Part shown: positions 1 through 13,400 of the stretch, one piece after another | Position numbering within the stretch: position 1 is the first letter of the stretch | Layout of the letters: each line of letters opens with the position of its first letter | Program-made: the position numbers and the translations under genes | The notes under the pieces: model-generated | The model's input: only the letters and a program-made list of their open reading frames with translations | What the model was told of the DNA's origin: nothing | Databases searched by the model: none | Source of the DNA: Quercus robur | Lineage: Eukaryota; Streptophyta; Magnoliopsida; Fagales; Fagaceae | Reading direction: 5' to 3' | Length of the DNA: 64,000 nucleotides | Assembly (NCBI RefSeq): GCF_932294415.1 | Contig: NC_065535.1 | Span: 93,698,862 to 93,762,861 of the forward strand

Positions 1-2
1 AA

Positions 3-1893
3 ACGAAAATTTATGCTTGTAGCACAACAACATATGTTGGCTTTCAAGTTTTGATGACAGAAGAGGAGTCTAAAAAATTTGAAGGTAACTGTTTGTAGTG
101 TTGATCACAAATAAAAATGGCATTTGGCCTAGATGCTGACTTTCCATTTTGTTTGAAACAGCTTTACCTGGAGTTACCTTTGTATTGCCAGATTCTTACA
201 TAGATCCAGCAAACAAGGAGTATGGAGGTAGGTTTTTTTTTTTTTTTTTTTTTTTAAATTGAAATTTTTAGTTAGAGAATACTTGCAGTTCATATTGTAA
301 GTTGATTTGTCCTGTTATTTTATGGTGAATTTTTTTTTTTTTTTTACTTTTGTTTGTTAAAATAATGAGTTGGACCTTCCTTCCATGTTGGGCATTTCAA
401 TTTTCAGCTTAGACTAACACACTATACTTATCAGGAGATAAATACATTAATGGTACAATTATACCTAGGCCACCACCAGTTCAGTATGGAAGGCAAGGGA
501 GACCGCGTGATCGAAGAAATAACCAAACAACATATAATCAATCAAGACCGTCATTCGACTACCAGGCAGGAGATGGAAGGAACCGTGGCGCTCCACAAAA
601 TTATTCACCACAGCAGAATTATGGCCCTCCAGGACAAGCACCACAGCAGAATTATGGCCCACCCAGACAAGCACCACAGCAGAATTACGGCCCTCCAGGA
701 CAAGCACCACAGCAGAATTATGGCCCTCCAGGACAAGCACCACGGCAGAATTATGGCCCACCAGGACAAGGAGAAAGAAGAGATCCTATGCCCATGAACA
801 ACATGAATTATGCCCCTGGAGGAATGGGCAGTCACCAGTCTGGGAGGGGAGATCCAATGCCTTCACAACACAGCAACTACAACCAAGGGCAGGGAAATTA
901 TCATCCCCAAGAACGTAGAGACTTCCCTCAAGGAAATCAGAGTGCTTATGTGCCTCCTGGGAAGGAGAATTTTATGGGAGAGAATAGGAATTATGGTCCT
1001 CCACAGGGTGGACCTTATGGGCAAGGAGCAGGTGGATATCAAGGCCAAGGAACAGAGGGAGCTTATAAGCAGGGAGCAAGTTCTGGCTATGGGCAGAGTT
1101 ACCCAGGGCCTGGAGAAGGTCAAAGGTTCTCACAAGGTGAACAGAAGAACTGGCAAGGAGAGCAAAGGACCTATGCACCAATGGGACAAACGGGAAGTGA
1201 CCAAGTAAGACATTCCCCTTTTAGTAACTAATGTGAACCTTTGACCTGTAGAGTACCTTTAGAATCCAATAATGAGCTGGAAAACATGATAAAATTTCCA
1301 TATAACGCATTTCCCTTTTTGTGGAAAATGTGGGCTACTGAGAGTGGCCTTTCTTAAAGCCCCTAAATCCTGCCCTTACAGGCTCAGATGTGGAACTATT
1401 CCTTTTGAAGTGGAAAGTTATGCTATGAAAATGAGAGTATTTCAGATGTCCTGTTGTATGTGAGATATATTGCCCATATGGGTGAGTAGTACAAAGGAGC
1501 ACTTTATTGGATTAAAAGTATTCATACACAAAAAGGAATTTATCAAAAAAAAAAAAAAGGTATTCATCCACAAAAAGGCATCTCAGTGAGTGTATTAATA
1601 GTAGCTTTTAGACAATGAACTTATGACTCATGAATTGTTCCATGCAAGCAAATAAGAACATAAAAGGGTAGAAACGTATTGCCTGATTTCTCAATGCCGA
1701 ATTTACCTTTTATTCTGGATTTTAGACCTCTGGTCGAAGCCCTCATAATTCATTAGAGATAATCTTTTGAAGACTGAAAGTATAGGGAATTTTTACCTCT
1801 CTTATGCCTACTCCAACTCACTGACCCCATTTCAGTTTAGCCGTCCCTCATAATTCATAATGTGATTATTGGTTTCTGCAGGGGCGATATTGA
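3..1893 (+). CDS. MORF1: MORF/RIP organellar RNA-editing factor, 3' part (MORF1-like)
   Basis: Partial gene; the 5' exons lie before the window. Visible exons are 3-84, 162-227, 435-1204 and 1882-1893, with GT/AG borders and matching phases. The first two and the start of the third encode the end of the conserved MORF box (YACSTTTYVGFQ, LPGVTFVLPDSYIDP, EYGGDKYING). A long Gln/Gly/Pro/Tyr-rich tail follows, with five 11-residue repeats. MORF proteins bind PPR proteins and are needed for C-to-U editing of mitochondrial or plastid transcripts. The PRPPPVQ-type tail after the box looks most like mitochondrial MORF1, but the paralogue call is by eye. Spliced, the protein ends SDQ-GRY-stop. If the donor at 1205 is not used, translation runs nine codons further to a stop at 1229-1231. 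Confidence 0.85.
606..770 (+). repeat. Five 33-bp in-frame tandem repeats in the MORF tail
   Basis: Units start at 606, 639, 672, 705 and 738. Each encodes a version of QNYGPPGQAPQ with a few base changes (one unit has R for G, one has R for Q). The period is a multiple of three, so copy-number change keeps the reading frame. The repeat lengthens the low-complexity Gly/Gln/Tyr tail. Confidence 0.9.
1519..1578 (+). mobile_element. Tail-only retroposon footprint with target duplication
   Basis: A 19-bp sequence (1519-1537) is repeated with one mismatch at 1560-1578. Between the copies lie only about eight unique bases ending in TTTATC and a run of 14 A. This fits insertion of the last few bases of a LINE 3' end plus its poly(A) tail by target-primed reverse transcription. 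It lies in the last intron of the MORF gene. Confidence 0.55.
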
Positions 1894-4011
1894 AAACACT
1901 ACGGATGGTTATTCAAGACTAAGATGAGAAGGGATCTGTAAAGAAGATACGTTTCTCTCCTTCATTCTCGCAAGCAAGGAGAAAATGCTTAGGAACTTTT
2001 GTATTTCTTTTGAATTGGAAATAATTTTTACTTTAAAAAAATTGTTTAGGAACTTTTGTAGCACTCATTAAAACAAAAAAAAAAAAAAAAAGAAACTTTT
2101 GAGTTTGTCATGGTAAATAGTCTGCCTTTTTTATTCTCTGGTGCTCTTTATTTGATTGTTGACTTTTGAACCGGCAAATTTCATTTTTTAAGCTTAAAAC
2201 TTCAATTTCTGCTTCCATCCAATTCTATGTGATTGTTGTCTTTGGAAGCAAAGTAACTGTTTTATAGATCTTTTCTCCAATTGAATTCTCACTCAGTTGA
2301 ACCCTTATTTTATACTTGCATAAGTCAGAGCACTGGATCAAGTGGGATGATGCCTCACTAACAGCAATTACCAACTTGAGAGCATCTTCAGCAAATTTAT
2401 CAAATTTTTGTACTGTTTGAAGAATAAACAATGATTTTCTAATACATTTTTTAACAGATTCTCTATTCCATTCTCTATCTCATTTAAATATTATTTCTTC
2501 ATTCATTTTTTTTTTTTAACAATTACACATCTTCCAACATTTTTTTATTTAATACCTGATTATTATAATAGAAAAAAAGAATGTAAAGAATGAATAGTAG
2601 CCCATCAAACTTGATGAGTTACTGTTCAAGAGCCAAAAAAATTTTGGGTATAGGGAATCCATTGGAGTGGTATTTTTTTTGTCTCATTATCTATTATAGA
2701 GAATATTTTGCTTTTGCATAGACCATTGAAGATACTCTTAGACGGTCATAATGTTGAGTTTGGAAACGTGCCATTCGCTACTATCTCATGCTTTGAATTT
2801 GATGAACAAACTCTGAATTTATGCAGCTGTGCTTTTAAAATCGAAGGATGTTATTCATGAACATGATAATGTAATCGTGGCCGCTAGGAAGGAATTAAGG
2901 CTGTAATGAATACAGTTTTACGCGAGATTATCATGTAAGAAAAATTGCTATTCCACAAATTTACTCTATCTAGGCGGACAAATATTATCCTATCATAAAA
3001 CCAAATTATGGATGTCAGTAATACATGATATCAGAAAAGGATTTTGATTAAATGGGATTTGGTGCGACACTTTGAGATTGATGATATTATAGAGATTCGG
3101 AAATAGAATGATATTATTGAGGACAAAGTTTGGCAATAAAAATGGTTATAATCTAAGATTACATCTCCACTTAATATATTTTTATTAAATGCGAATTTTG
3201 ACAAATACATTGTTAAATTACATCTTCTTCTTATATATTTCATGTTTGCATAATTTCCATAAGATCAAAAATCAATAATTATGTCATCGATCAAATGTTT
3301 AAATTTCAAGTTTTTGTAATTTAAAATTATGTATAAAAAATAAGTTTATAAATCAAATAGTAAATAAAATTCGATTGGCATGGAATTTTACATATGTACT
3401 AAGAACATAAAAACATGCAATCTAATAATTAGATTTTTTAAAATATGTATTTATATTGATTTTTTTAAGTAGGAGTTGTAGTTTTAAACTACAACTAAAT
3501 TTGTAACTAAACTTTGTCTTTATAAAGATTGATTTTGCATATTTGTTCTTAAAACATTCTCTTTTTTAAAATACAAATAGAACTTTCATGATTCAAACAA
3601 CGATGTGGTTGCCAAAAATACTCTTCTATTAAATTTAAGAGATCTTTCTTAGGAATCTTTCCTTATCACAATAAATGAAGAAACTCTATTTTATGGTGAA
3701 AAAATTGTATACGGTGTTACCTTATTTAAAAGGTTAAATTAAAAATTATATACTTTAACTTTAACTTTGATTTTTTTTTTTTTTTCATTTCAATCCTCTT
3801 AACTTATCCAAAAACTCTGAAATTTTTATGCTTTTTTTTTTTTTGAGTACACTGAAATTTCAATCCTCTGAAATTTTTATGCTAATGCTAGAAACACAAC
3901 ATCCTTAAATTTGCCTTACCTCCTTACACATGATCTCATGACATAAACGTTTGTTATCTCACTAGCATTTTACTCCTCATTTTTATCCTTAAATTTTTGG
4001 TAAAATTCTTT

Positions 4012-4017
<6 letters not shown>

Positions 4018-4042
<25 letters not shown>
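4018..4042. repeat. (TA)n microsatellite
   Basis: About twelve uninterrupted TA units, followed by a T run. Confidence 0.9.
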
Positions 4043-4056
<14 letters not shown>

Positions 4057-4603
4057 AATTTGTTCAAATTCATTTGGTGACTTTTGACGTATGACAAGTC
4101 AGAAATTTTTTTTCTTTTTTGAGAAAAAAAGAAAAAGAAAAGTGACCGTTTGAATAACAACTCAGAAATCTTAGTACACTAACTTTGGAAGCAGACATTT
4201 GAATGAAGTGACCGTTTTCTGTGGAGATGGCATGGTTCCCATTCGTTTCCTCGGACATTTTCCCGCCATTTTCGGTTCTCTCTCTCTCTTTCATGTGGGT
4301 GTTTGCTAAATTTTTTCTCTCATCCCAAACAAAACAACCCAAAAAGAAGAAAAAGAAAAAAGAAATAGTCTTGAAGCTCTGTCACAGACAGTCAGGTCAT
4401 AACTTGATCCTTCACTTATTAATTATACTCATCTTATTATTGAATTCAAGATCTCCTTTTTTTTTTTTTTTTTAATTATGATGATGATGTTGTTACAAGT
4501 ACAATTAAGTTGATGAAATTATCTGGGTTTTGCTTTTGTGTTTTTTTTTTTTTTTTTTTTTTTTTTGGGGTCCGTCAAATGTTGTGATTTATGGTGTGGA
4601 AAT

Positions 4604-4870
4604 TTATTAATAGGAAATGGTAGAGAAAGCAAATCAAACAACATATTTGTTGTTTGATTTTTTTTCATTCATGGTATCTGAGGAGGAAGTCTTGAGTTCA
4701 AACTCTATATCCACTTTATCCTCCCATTTAAAATGTTAAAAATCCTACATGTTAGACACCACTTATTAAGAGAAGCTGCCACATTTTAGAGGGAGTATTA
4801 GAACAATAGTCTGGGAATTAAATTTACCATTTCCTATCAGGTTAAGCTTTTGAGACAATTGACAATTTAT
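4604..4870. mobile_element. TRIM-like dispersed repeat remnant
   Basis: This resembles the element at 8298-8590. It has a central ATGGTATCTGAGGAGG stretch similar to a tRNA-Met primer-binding site, then text containing CTTGAGTTCAAACTC and a 3' end with ACCATTTCCTATCAGGTTAAG and CTTTTGAGACAATTG. The layout (short direct ends, internal primer site, no coding capacity) fits a terminal-repeat retrotransposon in miniature, heavily decayed. Confidence 0.4.
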
Positions 4871-5044
4871 CATTTATTTCATTATTTGTCTTAATGTTCT
4901 GAATATTCTATTGGCTGATAGGTTTCATGGATTTGAGCATTTCAGTGTGCTTATATGCTATATACGATGGGAGATGTGAACATTTCTGTTGATCATAGGC
5001 TTAATTGCTGAAATCTTCTTCCCTCAGTAAATCAAGTAAATTCA

Positions 5045-5330
5045 GTTGTTAGTGCAATTTCATCCTTGAAATTTGTAATTTCCGTCCTAAAAAATTTAAA
5101 AGGTATCAATTTCTTCATTTCATCCTTCTGCTGTTAAATTTATTCCAAGTCGCCTTAGCCTTTTAACATGCCACATCGCCATGCGTGCAATTTCTTTAAA
5201 CAGCAGATGGATGAAAGAACAAAATTAATACCTTTAGAAATCTTCAAAGGAAAAAATTGCAACTTTTTAACTTTGGCAGATGAAAATTAAATTTAGATCA
5301 AACTTGCAAGGGTGAAAATTATATTTCAGC
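5045..5330. mobile_element. MITE-like inverted-repeat element
   Basis: Left arm text near 5090-5145 (AAAAGGTATCAATTTCTTC, CATCCTTCTGCTGTT) is mirrored near 5203-5250 (CAGCAGATGGATGAAAG, AATTAATACCTTT). The outer parts (TGCAATTTCATCCTTG and CAAGGGTGAAAATTA) also pair loosely. The whole is a roughly 290-bp imperfect hairpin without coding capacity. No clear target duplication was found, so the class is uncertain. Confidence 0.45.
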
Positions 5331-5899
5331 CGCCTCTCTCAGTAACGGAATGATTATCTCCATCCATTATGAAATGCCAACATACTTAATTGCTTGAAAA
5401 TCTGTAGTATCAAAGAGATTGCTTTCATAGCTTTTATAATGAGTGACATATGATGTATTAATAGTTTTCAGAGCATTGCTACTTGTCCATATATATGTAG
5501 TTGTGTAAATGGTTGGTTCATTATCTCATTTCTGTTTCTATCTGTGGTTTTTCAGTGGGGGAATGATTCTTGGAAAAGCTTACTAAGACTGGTGTCTGTT
5601 GGTGATTATGTAAGAAGAAATATTTTAGGATGTCAAACTTCAACTTGCCTGACTGCTTGCTTGTGATAATGAAGATGATGTATCTCTGAAACTTGAAGTT
5701 ATATATGACTGAATGAATTCTCATGTGAGGAAGGGCTGTTCCTCCTTGGTGGTTACCTATGATGTTTAGGTCTTGTCAATGATGTCATAGGTCTTTCATT
5801 TCCAATAATGAGATGAATCTAGAATTCAAATATTGCTAACAAGCACAGAATGACAAATTGAAAACACACACAAATTGTGTTTTTAGTTCACAGGTCTGA

Positions 5900-8800
5900 A
5901 TGGGTAGTGATAGTAACAATGACCATAAGGCTCAATGCAATGGGGTTGACTCATCTAAAGAACCTGTTTTTATGCATGGTGAATTGAATCTGTGGATTTT
6001 AGAAGCTAAATCTCTTCCAAATATGGATTTAACTTCGGAAAGAATGAGAAAATGTTTCAGTGTGTTTGGACCTTGGCCTGCACTGCCTACAACTCGTCCT
6101 GGCAAGCATCCGGGCATCACTAGTGACCCTTACGTATCTGTTTGCCTAGCAGGGGCTACAGTAGCTCAAACTGGAGTAATTGCAAACTGTGAAAACCCTT
6201 TGTGGGATGAGCATTTTTGTGTTCCAGTTGCTCACCCTGTCGTAAAATTGGAGTTTCATGTCAAGGATAATGATATTCTTGGGGCTGAACTTATTGGAGT
6301 AGTGGAGATATCTGTGGAGAAAATCCTTTCAGGAAGCGTAATTAATGATTGGTTCCCTATCATTGGTCATTATGGGAACTGTCTGAAACCTTATCCTGAA
6401 TTGCATGTTTCTATTCATTTTAGGCCAATTGAACAGATTTCCCTACATAAGAATGGTGTTGGTGCTGGGCCAGATTATAGAGGAGTTCCAAATTCATACT
6501 TTCCTCTCCGCAAAGGAGGGAGTGTGATTCTTTACCAAGATGCTCATGTACCTGATGGTATGCTACCTGAAATTTCACTTGATGGGGGAAAGGTTTATAA
6601 GCATGGTAAATGCTGGGAAGAGATATGCCAAGCAATTTTGGAAGCTCATCACCTCATATATGTTATTGGCTGGTCTATATACCATCGTGTAAAGCTTGTG
6701 AGGGAATCATCAAAGCAGTTACCTGCCGAAGGAGTACTTTCCCTTGGGGACCTGTTGAAATACAAGTCACAAGAAGGGGTCCGAGTGATTATGATGATTT
6801 GGGATGATAAAACTTCACATGACAAATTTCTGTTAAAGACGGTAATGCTTATTCACCCCCAATGAACAATAGTTCATATTAAGTCTCTTATTACATGTTG
6901 AAAAGCATTCATTATATTCTTTAATACCCAGTGGTGTGCATGGAAATTAATCTTCCACATCGAGTAAATCATGATGTTTCTTCTTATGCATCAAGCAATA
7001 TGTGTTGCAGTGATTCTTAAGATAATCACTCATTTCCCTCCCTCCTCCCTCCTCCCCCCCTCCCAAAAAAAAAGGAAATTAAAATTAGAAAAGACAAGAA
7101 AGATTCTGCTAGAAAGCTAGTAAAGTCGACCTTTAGATGGAGTAATGTTTTGAAGTTCAATAGATGCATTTTATTCTCTCAGAAAAGCCACACGAGATAC
7201 AAAAAAAGTTAATTTACAGGATATCTGATGCCCTCATGAGATACAATAAAAAGTTTATTTACAGGATATCTGATACCCTTCTTCCTTCAAGAAGTTGCTA
7301 AACATGCTCATGGATGCATAACCATTTTTATACACAATTCTCCTTGATTAATGATAGGCCTGAATGCAGGAAGGTGTCATGCAGACCCATGATGAAGAAA
7401 CTAAAAAGTTTTTCAAACACTCTAGTGTCCATTGTGTGCTTGCTCCTCGTTATGCGAGCAATAAGCTTAGTATTTTCAAGCAACAGGTATGGAACTTCTG
7501 TATATGAAATTTAACTATGTCATAATTTAATTGCTACTTTGACTTATCTCTGGCATAATCAGTGAATGACAATATGTTGATTATCAGTCATATATTCCAT
7601 TCCATTCCATTAAACAATTTCATTCACTGATTTGAATAGAATCTCCTAGTCCAGGTGGTGGGAACCCTTTTCACACATCATCAGAAGTGCGTAGTTCTTG
7701 ACACTCAAGCTTCTGGAAACAACCGAAAAATAACTGCTTTTATTGGTGGTCTGGATTTGTGTGATGGCAGATATGATACTCCTGAGCACAGGCTTTTCGG
7801 TGATCTTGACACTGTCTTTAAAAATGATTTTCATAATCCTACATTTCCAGTAAGTGGATAGTATGTATCTTTAAAACCCTTTGTATAGCTGATTTAACAT
7901 CTAATTCATGGTTATTTATATTTGAATGATGCCAGCACTGTAAATATAAATGATCTTGATACTACTCAAAATATATGGGAGTTGTAAGGAGTAAGGAAGG
8001 ATGATAGCTTAAAAGTGCCTGAGCCACCCTAAGAGTTGACATACTCCTTTAGGGCTCAGCTTGAGGCTTGAGTTTATGAGCTTCATCCACTCATCTCCCT
8101 CTATTAATTTTTTTTAGCCAGAAGAAAAAAAAGCAAAGACTCCAGCATTATCCCAAGTTCAAGTGCCATAGAGATTAATATTTCTCTAGCAACTTTGTTG
8201 CCATGTGACAATGAGGCAAAGATTGAAGTTAGAAAGGAGAGAAAGAGTGCTAGGACAACAAAGGAAACAAGAGAAAGGATGTCTAATTAGATTCTTGTGT
8301 GCTAAAATTATGGTTAAATAATGAAATTCACCATTTCTGAACAATTTAAGCTTTTAGGACAATCGGTAATTTATCACTATATTAGAGTAGGTGTCTCAAG
8401 TTCAAATCTTGTCTCTACTCTACTTTCCATTTCAAAGTTAAAAATCTCACGTGTTGGACCCCCTCTTATTAATGAGGAGTTTAAGCCCACACGTGAGGGG
8501 TAGTGTTAGAATTATGGTTAAAGGATTAAATTCACCTTTTTCTAGCAATTTAATCTTTTGGCACAATTGGTAATTTATCATTGTGAATATTAAAAATTTT
8601 ATTTATAGCCTTGAAACAATGACCAGGCTACTCTTAAGACACTTGATTAATAAATAATTCATGTATATTTTTATGAAGATACATGTTTCTAATTACTTTA
8701 CAAGTAAAAATTTAGATGATATGCAGACTCACATCATTTATCTGAGTTTCAATTATATATCCAGTTTTGCAAGAGCTTGTTGTCTCCTAGTCTACTGGTA

Positions 8801-11800
8801 ATTTTGTGAATGCTTAAGAATATGGCTGACAGCAGTGGCACTAGATGCCAGCCTATGTACTCAAAATAGTAACTGTGCGGGTCAAATTGAGCTAGTGGAT
8901 CTGTATTGTGGTTATTCTTTGTATCATCTTCTTCTCTTTAGGTGAAAAAATGTAATGTAGTATAGATGTGTAAACAGAATGCCTTTTTTCTGCTAATGAT
9001 TTGCTGCCAACATGCATCTTTTAGTAATCAAATTTAATATATTGTCATGATTTTTTTTTCATGAAGATCAAAATTGTAGATAATAGCTTTAAAAAGTAGT
9101 GTCCAGTATGCAATATATAGTTTGTTATCTGAATTCCTGGCAATATTTACAGTCTTGTGTCAATGGCCCAAGGCAACCATGGCATGATTTACATTGTAAA
9201 ATCGAGGGTCCTGCTGCATATGATATATTGACAAATTTTGAACAAAGATGGAGGAAAACAAAATGGCGCGACTTCAGGCTCAAAAAGGTGACTAAATGGC
9301 ATGACGATTCTTTAATAAAGATAGACCGGCTCTCATGGATGGTCACTCCCTCTTCTGGTCCTGATGGTGATCATAATGTCCGTGTTAGTGACGAAAAAGA
9401 TCCTGAGAATTGGCATGTGCAGGTAGGGAGGACAATGCTTCAAATTATTTATTTGCACCAGCCCCTCTAATATGAGATCCTGCATAAGTTGTGAGTACTG
9501 TTACTTCTCCTTGATAGGTATTCCGATCCATTGATTCAGGGTCTGTGAAGGGATTTCCAAAGGGTGTTCACGAAGCTGAGGCTCAGGTTAGAACCAGGCT
9601 TATTTGATGCTACTTATGGCATATGGAGTTCAATATCTATAAATTATTTTCAACCTGGTTAACATTTAATTTGCTTCAAAGTGAAACTGAAAAGAAAAGG
9701 GAAAAATCTTTGTTAGTTAATTGCACTTCTGTCTCTTGTTTTCTTGCAGAAACTTGTCTGTGCAAAGAACTTGAAAGTAGATAAGAGCATCCATGCTGCA
9801 TATGTGAAAGCAATAAGATCAGCACAGCATTTTATATACATAGAGAACCAGTATTTTATTGGGTCATCGTATTATTGGCCTTCATACAAAAATGCAGGTA
9901 TATTGAGCACTGGGTCTTCAATGTTTTCATCATCTTGATAATTCTAATTACTAACTTCCTTCTTGATGCATTATTTTGACATTCTTAATACCCAAATTTT
10001 GATCTAATGAATAACATTTTGAAGTTTATTAATATTGTGGTTTACTATGAAGTCTGATTATGTATTTCAGCCTTATGATCCCATCAAATAAGATTGTGAA
10101 ACTGATTGGATTGATTACACATACATATAACTGTCCTCAACACTGTCATGTTTGTTGGTTCTTGGTCCTGTGAGATTTGGACTTGTGCGCAAACAATACT
10201 ATCAACTATTAGGTCCTTGATTGGCTAATGGCTACATAGGTCCCATTTCTTTCAGAATAATAAATATACAATGAGATTTTTTTACTGCAATCTACTCAAA
10301 AGTTGAAATGCTTCTGGAATACATTTATGCTTATGTATCTAGGTAACTATTTGTATATTCCATTATCTATTAGCTGAAATGGATAATATGAATCCAAATT
10401 GCATCAGTAATGTCTGCAATAGCTCATCATTAATCTATCTATGTCTGCTTCCAGGTTGATTATTAACAAATAAGGAGGTTTGACAATCCAATATTATTTT
10501 GTTAGGTTTTTCCTTGTTTTTATTTTTCCTGATTCTTTCTTTATTTCAACATGAGGTTGACTTTGTATATTGCCTGCTTTTTTTCTGAGGACACTATACC
10601 TGGATGCCTCTTAGCATCTGTCACTTTTATGTCGATGGCCATAAAATTGTCCATTTCAATTTGCTTTATCTATGTATATGCAATACTAATATATATAAAT
10701 GCATATATATAGACACATACGTGCCTTTCAGATTTTAATTATATACACAGGTGCAGACAACTTGATTCCTATGGAATTGGCCTTGAAAATTGCCAGCAAA
10801 ATCAGTGCAAATGAAAGTTTTGCTGTATATATAGTGATACCATTGTGGCCAGAGGGTGTCCCAACTAGTGCTTCTGTGCAGGAAATTTTATTCTGGCAGG
10901 TTAGACCAATCTATCATTTGTGTGACTTGTAACAGCAAATCTGCACATTGACTTCTCTGTTTAACCGCACGCTGAGGGGGGGGACCTTTTACAGTAGTAT
11001 GGCTGTTTGTTGCTTTATCCTTTCTGTGTATGGTTACTTTAGGATATAATGAACATCCAAGATTGGTTTTTCCATAAATTACTTATTTATCTGTTGTTGC
11101 CATCTTAGTATGATGGTGAGATGGTATGGCTTGAGCTCCAGCCATTTTCACTGACAACTTTGGAGGTTGACTTATAAATCTTACTCTTGAGCAAATTCAA
11201 AAGTACAAAAGCCTAAAAAGCCTACCTCAGTTCAAGTGACCTTAACTGTGGTTTTAAACCCCTACGTTTATCCACAAATTATCCAACCTTCTAGTCTGAC
11301 TGAAGATTCACCCAAAAAAATAGCTTCAAAATTTGCCTAATGCTTCTTTGGGTTGGCTGCAGATATTTTATAATATTGAATTGCAACTTGTGATTGGGGA
11401 AGATGCTTTTGCCGAGTTTATGACATGAAAAGAGCTAATGATTAATATGTGCTTTTTTAACCTCAATATGTCCACTGACCTGTTAACGTATGGCTTTCAT
11501 CAACCTATAAAATGTAGAAAAGAGACAGAGGGTAGGAGATAGCGATTTTTTATTGGTGTTTCAGATGTGATAATTATCTTTGATCTGTATTTGATTTTAT
11601 TTTTCCTCCACATTGTCGTCATCTACTTAATGGTGATGAATGCTTTTAAATATCATGCTGACATACTATGATACTAAACACCTATATATGATTTCTAGTC
11701 AAATTCAAATGAGTGCAGGGACAAACAATGGCGATGATGTACAAGATTGTTGCACAGGCCCTTGAAAAAGCAGGCCTTTCTGATCATTATCATCCACGGG

Positions 11801-13400
11801 ATTATTTGAATTTTTACTGTCTTGGTAAGCGTGAAGCTTCATCTTCGGGAAGTTCATCTCAGAGGAATCAAGAAACTGAAAACCATTCATTGGTATGCTA
11901 TTTATTTATTCTGTACACTACTAATAAGGTTGCTATTGCTTTTTATATCACACTTTAAACATCTCCTGATGACTTTTATTTCAAAAAGTAAGTCACTTAG
12001 CCATGAAAATTAAATGTGCATGGTTGGATAAACAGTAGTACAGTGGTCTGAAGTATGTCAGTGATTTACTATTTTATTTTAAGTTCCTTGGTATGCTAAG
12101 GTAAATTAGTAATGTACTGGATGTGTTGGTGAATAACACTAAAATTTTATTCAACTCTGTTTTGTTACTCAGTCTTTTTCTTGATTAATTATATGTTCTT
12201 TTTCTAATTCAATTTTGATGTCTAGCCTGAATATAGTTGCACAATCAATGCTTTCCTTTTATTGTTTCTCAAAAAAAAAAAAAAAAAAAGCTTTCCATTG
12301 TGTGCGTCTGAACACTGTCCTGCTATCTTGATGACATGAAAATAATTACTAATACATTCTAGGAATGCTACAGTTTTACTACATTAGCCTTACAAACAAA
12401 CATGTTAACTTTTGAACACAACACAAAAATGTAATTAAGAAATTTATTTATTTCGTTGTTGATATGCCACCAATCACATTCATTGTCACGACAGTTTGTT
12501 AGGTTTTGTAGTAAAAGTGATGGTAACTTTAGCATTGTCCTTACCAAAATGTGTATTCGATTATGAGACTGCTTATACACGCGTGATAACTTGTAGAAAT
12601 GTATTCTTTTTCTTCCTTAACAGGCAGCAGCTCAAAAGTTTGGTCGTTTTATGATTTATGTACATGCTAAAGGTATGATAGTTGATGATGAATATATAAT
12701 CATGGGATCTGCAAACATTAACCAGAGATCCCTGGATGGTTCAAGGGACACAGAAATTGCTATGGGTGCTTACCAACCAAACTACACATGGGCAGGAAAG
12801 AATTCTCATCCACACGGCCAGGTTGAAACTTCAACTTTTCTTTTCACCTGATAATTTATTTAGTTACCTCTAATTTTTTCTTATTTCTTTTAGCAGTTTC
12901 TGATAATGAAAAAAATTGTTTAGTGAATGTATAAGGAAGAGAAAGTACAGTAGTACAAGGGTAATTTAGTGTATTGATACACTAAATCTAGACAGCTAGT
13001 CTTGGGCCTACTATATTCTAACAAGCTCCATTTTTATCATAGTTCTAGTCACATGCATGTATGTCTCTTCATATTTATTCATTGCAACAACTTCAATTGG
13101 ATGCAGGTATACGGCTATCGAATGTCTCTATGGGCTGAACACCTTTGCGAACTTGAGGATACCTTTCATGAACCACAAAGCATTGAATGTGTTAGGCATG
13201 TCAATAAAATCGCCACATATAATTGGGAAGCATTTGTGGCTGAGGAGGAGAAGGAGATGAAGGGAAATTTAATGTTGTATCCAATTCAGGTCAGCAGAGA
13301 TGGAAACGTCAGTTCATTGAGTGGTTATGAATCCTTCCCTGATGTTGGTGGTAAAATACTTGGAGCCCCCACCAATCTTCCAGATGTATTAACCACTTAA
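5900..13400 (+). CDS. PLDDELTA: Phospholipase D delta, complete, ten coding exons
   Basis: Exons: 5900-6841, 7370-7486, 7655-7849, 9153-9422, 9518-9586, 9750-9897, 10751-10899, 11719-11892, 12624-12821 and 13107-13400. All borders are GT/AG, phases agree, and the product is 851 aa (Arabidopsis PLD-delta is close to 868). The enzyme hydrolyses membrane phospholipids such as phosphatidylethanolamine to phosphatidic acid; family members act at the plasma membrane in drought, freezing and oxidative stress signalling. An N-terminal Ca2+-binding C2 domain spans about residues 25-175. HKD motif 1 is HHQKCVVLD (H362, K364, D369) and HKD motif 2 is HAKGMIVDD (H702, K704, D709) followed by [15 protein letters not shown] is at 562-567. 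The end LPDVLTT is typical. The 3' end of this gene is the left edge of the tandem duplication. Confidence 0.93.
8298..8590. mobile_element. TRIM-like remnant in PLD intron 3
   Basis: Two imperfect direct repeats of about 70 bp (about 8303-8370 and 8511-8590; AATTATGGTTAAA, AAATTCACC, CAATTTAA, TTGGTAATTTATCA) flank some 150 bp of non-coding sequence. The segment begins with TATTAGAGTAGG, a degenerate version of the TATCAGAG primer-binding type. The structure suggests a terminal-repeat retrotransposon in miniature lying in the large PLD intron. Confidence 0.45.
12250..12296 (+). mobile_element. Tail-only retroposon footprint in PLD intron 8
   Basis: GCTTTCC at 12250-12256 is repeated at 12290-12296. 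Between them are 14 bases ending GTTTCTC and a run of 19 A. This is a minimal poly(A) insertion with a short target duplication. No empty site is available in this window, so support is weaker than for the footprints at 50581-50867. Confidence 0.4.

Larger units (their letters stand above)
1894..5899. other. Intergenic region between MORF and PLD-delta
   Basis: No supported gene. The region is AT-rich with many A or T runs. It holds a 21-base palindrome at 3476-3496 (GTTGTAGTTT and its mirror), a (TA)n microsatellite at 4018-4042, a TRIM-like remnant at 4604-4870 and a MITE-like inverted repeat at 5045-5330. A 68-codon minus-strand reading frame at 2225-2431 could not be matched to any family. 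CT-rich sequence near 4270-4320 and an acceptor-like TTTTAGTTCACAG ending at 5893 suggest that PLD has a leader intron whose 5' exon lies in this region. Confidence 0.5.

Noticed and set aside
465-835. Minus-strand frames across the MORF repeats
   Set aside because: Open because the 33-bp repeat has no stops in other frames; shadows of the real plus-strand frame.
2225-2431. 68-codon minus-strand frame (MFILQTVQKFDKFAEDALKL...)
   Set aside because: Reads like protein but matches no family I know; no splice or promoter context, so it is left as intergenic.
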